DNA of 18,788 nucleotides from Gammaproteobacteria bacterium. GTDB taxonomy: Bacteria; Pseudomonadota; Gammaproteobacteria; JAPPPA01. The translations under genes and the position numbers were made by a program. Of this stretch, positions 14,831 through 18,788 are shown piece by piece. The stretch lies in the NCBI GenBank assembly GCA_028817755.1, contig JAPPPA010000173.1:1-18788 (forward strand). Direction: 5' to 3'. The stretch's first letter is position 1, and each line of letters opens with the position of its first letter. The notes under the pieces are model-generated. The model saw only the letters and a program-made list of their open reading frames with translations. It was not told the DNA's origin and ran no database searches.

Positions 14831-15520
14831 CTAGGCGCGCTTGCTGTTGTAAAAGCGCGCCAGTTTTCTGTCAGATGTATTCAGCGCAAACAGCGCGTGC
14901 ATGATCAGCCAGCCCGCAATAATGTTAATGCGCCAGCGCCCATGAAAACGGCGCGACGAGGTTGTTAAGCTGGTTTTGGTAATGCATACCGTTGGGCGCG
15001 GGTGTTCTTGCATTCGCATCGCCAGCTCATAGTCTTCCATTACCGCGAGCGGGCGAAAGCCGCCCATTTCTTGGTACACATCGTGGCGAATAAACATGCC
15101 GGAGTCGCCGTAATACAAACCCTTGGCACGTATCCAAGCGTAAAAACTCGTTAACCAGCGGCTAAAGCCATCGTTGCCGTCAAACTTAAGGCTGAAGTTA
15201 CCGCCTAATGCATCTGGCTGCTGTTTCAGTATTTCAGAAATACGCTGCAAGCCGTCTTTTGGCACGGCGCAGTCGGCATGCAGAAACAGTAATACCTCGC
15301 CACGACATTGATTCGCGCCCGCTATAAGCTGCTTTCCACGGTTGCTTTCTGTACGTAATACCTTTGCCCCCAGTTGCTTAGCAACGTCAGCGCTGCCGTC
15401 GTTACTATCGCCATCTACTACGATGATTTCATAGGGCTTTTCTGTGCCACCCAATAACTGCGGCAGTAGGCGGCGTAAGTTGTCCGCTTCGTTCAGTACG
15501 GGAATAACAACCGAGATCAT
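14831..15520 (-). CDS. Glycosyltransferase family 2, rSAM/selenodomain-associated type
   Basis: 229 aa. The GT-A fold is shown by MISVVIPVLNEADNL at the N-terminus, VDGDSNDGS (35-43), and the metal/nucleotide-binding LHADC (80-84). YYGDSGMFIRHDVY (136-149) and MEDYEL (161-166) follow. This combination is typical of the TIGR04283 group of small glycosyltransferases. There is a hydrophobic C-terminal stretch (IIAGWLIMHALFAL). Acceptor and sugar are unknown. Its ATG overlaps the DUF3047 stop codon by 4 nt (ATGA), so the two are translationally coupled. The last codons also encode the opposite operon's terminator hairpin. Confidence 0.88.
   Translation of the reverse strand: MISVVIPVLNEADNLRRLLPQLLGGTEKPYEIIVVDGDSNDGSADVAKQLGAKVLRTESNRGKQLIAGANQCRGEVLLFLHADCAVPKDGLQRISEILKQQPDALGGNFSLKFDGNDGFSRWLTSFYAWIRAKGLYYGDSGMFIRHDVYQEMGGFRPLAVMEDYELAMRMQEHPRPTVCITKTSLTTSSRRFHGRWRINIIAGWLIMHALFALNTSDRKLARFYNSKRA
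14834..14869 (+). terminator. Terminator of the DUF4126/oxidoreductase operon inside the convergent gene
   Basis: GGCGCGCTT (14834-14842) and AAGCGCGCC (14853-14861) form a perfect 9-bp stem with 10-nt loop, followed by AGTTTTCT. It lies 12 nt beyond the oxidoreductase stop codon but within the last codons of the glycosyltransferase gene on the other strand. Confidence 0.7.
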
Positions 15521-16191
15521 GGCGCTATGCGGGTTAGCCTTAGGTTACGTACTTGCGCTACCGATCGTCCGCCATGGCCGTCGTTATCGGCAGAAATTAC
15601 TAAATAAATTCGGTCGTTTACCTCCGTAAGCAAATTAGAAATGGCGTCATTTACGTTCACGGTTTGTTGCTGCCATTCCATTGCCGTAGCGCCTGCTGCG
15701 GCAATAGTGATCAAGCCGCGGCCCTCCGGTAGGTGCGGGTTGGCAAATTCAGACCCAACGGTTTCCGTGCCGCCCCAAGACCAAGTCAGCATAAAGCCGG
15801 GGGTAGGAATTCCGAAGAGTTTGGCGAGTCCGCCCTTAAACCAGCCAACAGACTTGCGGTCATTAATCCAAAGGTGCACCGCCAACGGGCGGTCGTCCGC
15901 TTCAGTGGTATTGGTAGCCACTGCTTTCGTGCTTTCTAATACACGCCATTCCCAGCTGAGTTGCCAATTCGCTTTGTCTAGCTGTTTGGCAGAAAGCAAC
16001 TTCCGGTAATAGAAATCAGCACTGTTGTCGGAACGTACCGTTAAAGTTTCTCCGTCGGCCGTGTATTCGTTACTAGCGGTTTCTGGCAGCTCTAGTTGTT
16101 TCCATTTTTTCTCAAAGCCGATGGCCGCAGGGTTGGCTGCGGCAACACCGCAAACCAATAGGGCAAACAACAATAAGCGGGAACTAATCAC
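15517..16191 (-). CDS. DUF3047 family exported protein
   Basis: A signal peptide (ISSRLLLFALLVCGVAAA) is followed by a beta-rich domain with WQLSWEWRVLES, DDRPLAVHLWIN, LTWSWGG, and a C-terminal VISADNDGHGGRSVAQVRNLRL, the pattern of DUF3047. The family is periplasmic and of unknown function. I chose the GTG at 16191, which gives a clean signal peptide of 224 aa total. The frame stays open to an ATG at 16266, but that start would leave only 12 nt to the divergent ferritin-like gene and a 25-residue basic extension before the signal. Neither start has a good ribosome-binding site. It is coupled to the glycosyltransferase downstream. Confidence 0.8.
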   Translation of the reverse strand: MISSRLLLFALLVCGVAAANPAAIGFEKKWKQLELPETASNEYTADGETLTVRSDNSADFYYRKLLSAKQLDKANWQLSWEWRVLESTKAVATNTTEADDRPLAVHLWINDRKSVGWFKGGLAKLFGIPTPGFMLTWSWGGTETVGSEFANPHLPEGRGLITIAAAGATAMEWQQQTVNVNDAISNLLTEVNDRIYLVISADNDGHGGRSVAQVRNLRLTRIAP

Positions 16192-16278
16192 CAAAGCGCC
16201 GTCTCTTCTAGCTAATAACCTTAATCGCTTAAGGGTAGACCTAAGTGACAGCGATAGTTCATCCAAACCGGAGCAAGC

Positions 16279-16974
16279 ATGGCCGGGTTAAAAATTTCTA
16301 ATCTCATGAATGCCGTCGCCTTGCCGCGAAAAGCGCATAGCCAATTCTCAATCAGCGTAGACGAGAAAACCCATGCCGCTCGTCTGCTGCATGTGCTGGC
16401 AGAGGGCGAACAAGTCGCCAGTACCATTGCGCTAGAACAAGCCAAGCTTTGCCGCCACTCAGAACACCCAAGGCTAGCCAAGTTTCTAAAGCAGCAATCC
16501 CGCCAAGAAAAATTCCATCAACTCGCGTTTGAGCGCGGCGCTAATTGGCTCGCGCCTAAAGAGCATTCGGGCTATCGCCCCGTGTTTACAGAGCTAGAGA
16601 ATAAACTCAAGCAAGATATACAAAACCAAGACATGACTAGCTCAGTCGTCGGTCTGCAAGTTGCGCTAGAAGCCCTCGGCGACGCCTTCCTAGAAACGCT
16701 TTCTGCCCGAATGGAAAAGCGCGCCATGGGCTTAGATAGCGTAATGCACCTCATCATTCACCAAGAAATCGCCCACCAAAATTTCGGTAAGCGCTACCTA
16801 AGTAAATACGCCGACCGCCAAGATATTTCACTCCTAACCGCCGACTATATGCAGATCATTGATAACGCCATTTCTGCCTTTCAAAGTAGCCTGCACGCAA
16901 TTGATATTGATGATGCGCCGTACCGGACAGCGGTAAATCAGCAGTTGTACAATGCGATTGAAATATCTAGGTGA
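16279..16974 (+). CDS. Ferritin-like diiron protein
   Basis: 231 aa, predicted all-helical, with two metal-binding half-sites: Glu44 (or Glu53) plus E77-K-F-H80, and Glu131 (or Glu139) plus E163-I-A-H166. These are the E...ExxH...E...ExxH pattern of ferritin-like/MiaE-like diiron proteins. No signal peptide, so it is cytoplasmic. Function is not determined: oxidase, hydroxylase or iron handling are possible. The start is well supported by GGAG at 16270-16273. It is divergent from the DUF3047 gene. The last 24 codons (ending DAPYRTAVNQQLYNAIEISR) have a diverged, in-frame second copy at 17848-17922 downstream, so the gene end may have been replaced. Confidence 0.85.
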   Translation: MAGLKISNLMNAVALPRKAHSQFSISVDEKTHAARLLHVLAEGEQVASTIALEQAKLCRHSEHPRLAKFLKQQSRQEKFHQLAFERGANWLAPKEHSGYRPVFTELENKLKQDIQNQDMTSSVVGLQVALEALGDAFLETLSARMEKRAMGLDSVMHLIIHQEIAHQNFGKRYLSKYADRQDISLLTADYMQIIDNAISAFQSSLHAIDIDDAPYRTAVNQQLYNAIEISR

Positions 16975-17058
16975 TGGGCTGAGGAGCTAAAGGGCTTAGC
17001 CTCTTCAGGCTCAGGCCTCCACAGGTAGTAGTTTGGCCGCAACTCTTGGAGAAAACTT

Positions 17059-17388
17059 ATGTCCAAAGGCCGCCCACCCAACAAGAAGGCGTTTGATTGC
17101 TGTTCGACGTATCACACTAAATTGGTTTTACGAGCGGCAATAATTGTGTTGATTTGGTACGTTCTAACCTACTTTTTCGAGGTCGAAGAAAGATGGCTGC
17201 TACTGGTGGGGGTTTATCTTGTGGAAAGCAATATTGCTGACTTTTTTGGCGAACGAAAATCTTTACCCGCGGGGTCACTTAAAGATTCTATGTCACCCGA
17301 AGTGTATATGAGGTTTTATTACCCATTCATGAACGGAACGGTTTTTTTAATTGGGTGTTCAATTGTCTTTCTGATAGTTAGCAAATAG
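17059..17388 (+). CDS. Small membrane protein of unknown function
   Basis: 109 aa. A basic start (MSKGRPPNKKAFDCC) is followed by two predicted membrane segments: LVLRAAIIVLIWYVLTYFF, then WLLLVGVYLVESNIADFFG as a possible half-helix, and GTVFLIGCSIVFLIVS at the end. GGAG at 17048-17051 is 7 nt before the ATG. No family recognised. Codon use is more AT-rich than in the genes to the left. The stop is followed 2 nt later by an AATTAAAGGG palindrome, as for the next small gene. It lies between the two copies of the ferritin-like gene end. Confidence 0.65.
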   Translation: MSKGRPPNKKAFDCCSTYHTKLVLRAAIIVLIWYVLTYFFEVEERWLLLVGVYLVESNIADFFGERKSLPAGSLKDSMSPEVYMRFYYPFMNGTVFLIGCSIVFLIVSK

Positions 17389-17390
17389 AG

Positions 17391-17413
17391 AATTAAAGGG
17401 GTGCCCTTTTATT
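17391..17413. repeat. AAAGGG/CCCTTT palindrome after the 109-aa gene
   Basis: AATTAAAGGG and CCCTTTTATT (one mismatch) flank a 3-nt GTG centre, 2 nt after the stop codon. It may act as a weak terminator. It is a relative of the two 27-bp palindromes at 17449 and 17818. Confidence 0.55.
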
Positions 17414-17448
17414 TCCTCTTCGCGCCTAGTGTCTTTTAGGGAAATATT

Positions 17449-17475
17449 AATTAAAGGGCTCTGACCCCTTTAGCT
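17449..17475. repeat. 27-bp palindromic repeat, copy 1
   Basis: Starts AATTAAAGGG, ends CCCCTTTAGCT, with TAAAGGG pairing with CCCTTTA around CTCTGAC. It is identical over all 27 bp to 17818-17844. The motif 'GGGGTCAGAGCCCTTT' (reverse strand) recalls, from memory, sequences near REP-associated IS200-like transposases in marine gammaproteobacteria. No transposase is in this window. Confidence 0.75.
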
Positions 17476-17534
17476 GAAGGGGATAACAAAAGCCGTGAAT
17501 GAACTAATAGCTGACCTTATGTGGGGATGAGATT

Positions 17535-17804
17535 TTGATAAGTAGACAGTGCCAAGTATGTTCAGGGAAAGTGATACGTAAGTATGGCCTGTTAAAAGAA
17601 ACGAGGTATGAGTGTGAAAGTTGTGGCGTCAAATACCGGGTCTCGTCTTTGGCTAAATGGTTGGCACTATTCAGCTTTGTTATGGCGCTTCCCGTATATT
17701 TGTTGCTATCTGCATTGATCAGCTTTTGGGGCGCGGTTCTTGTAACTTTTGTAATGCAAATCGTTGTTTACGAAGCTATTTTGTATCTTGGAATTGTTGA
17801 GTAA
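17535..17804 (+). CDS. Small zinc-ribbon membrane protein
   Basis: 89 aa from a TTG at 17535, the only start that fits: GGGG at 17522-17525 and GATGAGAT lie upstream, and there is no in-frame ATG before the conserved cysteines. The N-terminal zinc ribbon is C6-x2-C9 ... C27-x2-C30, followed by two membrane helices (WLALFSFVMALPVYLLLSALISF and GAVLVTFVMQIVVYEAILYLGI). The layout is typical of small Cys4 zinc-ribbon membrane proteins of unknown function. The stop codon overlaps a partial AATTAAAGGGCTC repeat at 17803. Like its neighbour it lies between the two copies of the ferritin-like gene end. Confidence 0.65.
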   Translation: MISRQCQVCSGKVIRKYGLLKETRYECESCGVKYRVSSLAKWLALFSFVMALPVYLLLSALISFWGAVLVTFVMQIVVYEAILYLGIVE

Positions 17805-17844
17805 TTAAAGGGCTCAGAATTAAAGGGCTCTGACCCCTTTAGCT
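17803..17844. repeat. Partial plus full 27-bp palindromic repeat, copy 2
   Basis: A partial copy (AATTAAAGGGCTC, 17803-17815) is followed by a full 27-bp copy at 17818-17844, identical to 17449-17475. The full copy abuts the duplicated gene-end fragment that begins at about 17846. Confidence 0.75.
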
Positions 17845-17847
17845 CTA

Positions 17848-17922
17848 TCGATATTGATGATGCGCCGTACCGCGAGGCGGTAAATCAGCAGTTGAGCAAC
17901 GCAGTTGAAATAGTGGGATGAT
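17848..17922 (+). pseudogene. Orphan 3' end of a ferritin-like gene (duplicate of 16899-16974)
   Basis: The frame reads IDIDDAPYREAVNQQLSNAV followed by EIVG and a TGA stop. It aligns codon for codon with the end of the ferritin-like gene (DAPYRTAVNQQLYNAIEISR). Differences are mostly conservative or synonymous, as expected for a diverged homologue rather than a recent copy. It has no start of its own. It is either the original gene end displaced by an insertion or the remnant of a tandem paralogue. Confidence 0.75.
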
Positions 17923-17951
17923 GAGTTAATAAGGTTTAGGAAAATTTGGGT

Positions 17952-18449
17952 ATGGGAAAAAGCATTGCTATAGCTTTAACTTTTCCAATTATTGGCAAGG
18001 GTTTTTCTTTTAAGAGGTTAATGTATTTGTCGCTACTGGTACTGACTGCCTGTAGTCGTCAGCCTTTTGAAGGCCCTGAAGGACAACCTACCCAGCTCTA
18101 CGATATCCAGCACCAACTTTCCTTTGAAGAAAAATTACGAGAGAGAAAAATTCCTTTTTATGAAGACGATATGGGTTTCATACGTTTTCCTCTGAAGCAT
18201 CAAGCTGAAATATTCAGTATTAAACGAGAAGTAGTGTATGGAGAGACGCTTAACTTTAATAATCTTGAGTCAATGGTTGTGACCTCTGAGGGTATGTTGG
18301 AGATTTACCGCGATTACTTAGATAGTGCTGGAATTTCATATACCGTAAACCGTAATAATGGCCGGGACTCCTTTATCTGGAGTCAAATTGACGGTCCTCG
18401 AGTCGATGAAATAAGACAGAAAGTAATGCAGGAGCAGCTTATTAGATAA
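17952..18449 (+). CDS. Putative small lipoprotein
   Basis: 165 aa from the ATG at 17952; a TTG at 17946 or an internal ATG at 18021 are alternatives. A hydrophobic segment ends in a lipobox LTAC before SRQPFEGPEGQ, so the mature protein would be lipid-anchored at that cysteine. With the internal start the signal peptide is short (MYLSLLVLTAC); with the upstream start it is unusually long. The mature part (about 130 aa) is soluble and charged, with no recognised domain. It is more AT-rich than the chromosomal core genes here. A bidirectional terminator lies about 80 nt downstream. Confidence 0.65.
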   Translation: MGKSIAIALTFPIIGKGFSFKRLMYLSLLVLTACSRQPFEGPEGQPTQLYDIQHQLSFEEKLRERKIPFYEDDMGFIRFPLKHQAEIFSIKREVVYGETLNFNNLESMVVTSEGMLEIYRDYLDSAGISYTVNRNNGRDSFIWSQIDGPRVDEIRQKVMQEQLIR

Positions 18450-18531
18450 GCCTCAACTTTAAGCTGCTCTCGTCAGAAGAATATTGTGGGAAACAGAATA
18501 ACTGGGGTCGGAGTTCTATCTTGCCCAACAA

Positions 18532-18561
18532 AAAAAGCCCAGACAAATGTCTGGGCTTTTT
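18532..18561. terminator. Bidirectional terminator between the lipoprotein gene and tRNA-Leu
   Basis: AAAAAGCCCAGACA (18532-18545) and TGTCTGGGCTTTTT (18548-18561) are perfect 14-bp arms. The T/A runs at both ends let it stop transcription from the lipoprotein gene (plus) and from tRNA-Leu (minus). Confidence 0.92.
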
Positions 18562-18567
18562 AGTGTT

Positions 18568-18654
18568 TGGTACCAGAGGCCGGACTCGAACCGGCACGCT
18601 TTTAAGGGCGGGGGATTTTGAATCCCCTGTGTCTACCAATTTCACCACTCTGGC
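18568..18654 (-). tRNA. tRNA-Leu (anticodon CAA)
   Basis: An 87-nt class II tRNA with encoded CCA at 18568-18570. The acceptor stem GCCAGAG pairs with CTCTGGT (terminal G-U). The anticodon stem GGGGA/TCCCC holds the loop TTCAAAA (anticodon CAA). The long variable arm, CGCCCTTAAAAGCG, and the T arm GCCGG-TTCGAGT-CCGGC follow. The overlapping short reading frames on both strands are artefacts of the tRNA. Confidence 0.97.
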
Positions 18655-18668
18655 AAAGCGAGCGGCGC

Positions 18669-18696
18669 ATTATATCAGCGAGTTTGGATGCGTCAA
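18669..18696 (-). promoter_or_regulatory. Sigma-70 promoter of tRNA-Leu
   Basis: On the minus strand TTGACG (18696-18691) and a consensus TATAAT (18674-18669) are 16 nt apart and are followed by a GC-rich discriminator (GCGCCGC). Transcription would start about 8 nt before the mature tRNA 5' end. Nothing further could be recognised from 18697 to the window end. Confidence 0.88.
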
Positions 18697-18788
18697 CGGG
18701 AGGTAAAAGACTTTTTGTTCTGCACCTAATGTCGCGTTCAAAAAATGATCAGAATGTCAGCTTCCCTCGTAGTGATACTGCCTTAGTT

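Noticed and set aside
18442..18706. Short reading frames on both strands over 18442-18706 (for example GRTRTGTLLRAGDFE and MVKLVDTGDSKSPA)
   Set aside because: They are translations of the tRNA-Leu gene and its terminator, a frequent false gene call.

Overview
The window looks like a chromosome segment of a marine-type gammaproteobacterium, probably Pseudomonadales/Cellvibrionales-like. Evidence is the order polA, small-RNA locus, engB, cytochrome c4 (the order known from Pseudomonas), gammaproteobacterial tRNA-Phe and tRNA-Leu genes, and the general protein types. The exact genus cannot be read from the sequence.

Layout. 1-242 (minus): start of purU, cut by the window edge. 337-3084: polA. 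About 3233-3380: an intergenic small-RNA gene with a sigma-E/AlgU-type promoter and a strong terminator, at the locus that carries Spot 42 in E. coli and ErsA in Pseudomonas. 3390-4013 (minus): engB. 4131-4745: cytochrome c4 with promoter and terminator. 4920-4995: tRNA-Phe(GAA).

4951-10730 is a compact integrated element bounded by a perfect 46-bp direct repeat of the tRNA-Phe 3' half. All six genes lie on the minus strand and read toward the tRNA: AAA ATPase (RloA/AbiLi-like), RloB/AbiLii-like protein, an unrecognised 264-aa protein, a Rep_trans/RstA-like replication protein, an AlpA/excisionase-like HTH protein, and a tyrosine integrase. It reads as a minimal self-replicating or satellite-like island whose cargo is an abortive-infection-type ATPase/TOPRIM-like pair. 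Palindromes precede the ATPase gene, and hairpins plus alternating hexamers sit at the start of rep.

10731-11192 has no gene but holds two diverged ~163-bp tandem repeats. Each starts with the tRNA-Phe tail and folds into a long hairpin with compensatory changes between copies. 11193-12692: a lipoprotein serine hydrolase (beta-lactamase fold). 12851-14821: a DUF4126 membrane protein and an old-yellow-enzyme-type flavin oxidoreductase in one operon. 14831-16191 (minus): an overlapping pair, DUF3047 exported protein and GT2 glycosyltransferase. 16279-16974: a diiron ferritin-like protein.

16975-17945 is a patch of short genes with AAAGGG...CCCTTT palindromes, closed on the right by a diverged, in-frame second copy of the ferritin-like gene's last 24 codons. 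It suggests an insertion or cassette that replaced the gene end. The window finishes with a small lipoprotein gene, a bidirectional terminator, and tRNA-Leu(CAA) (minus) with a clear sigma-70 promoter.
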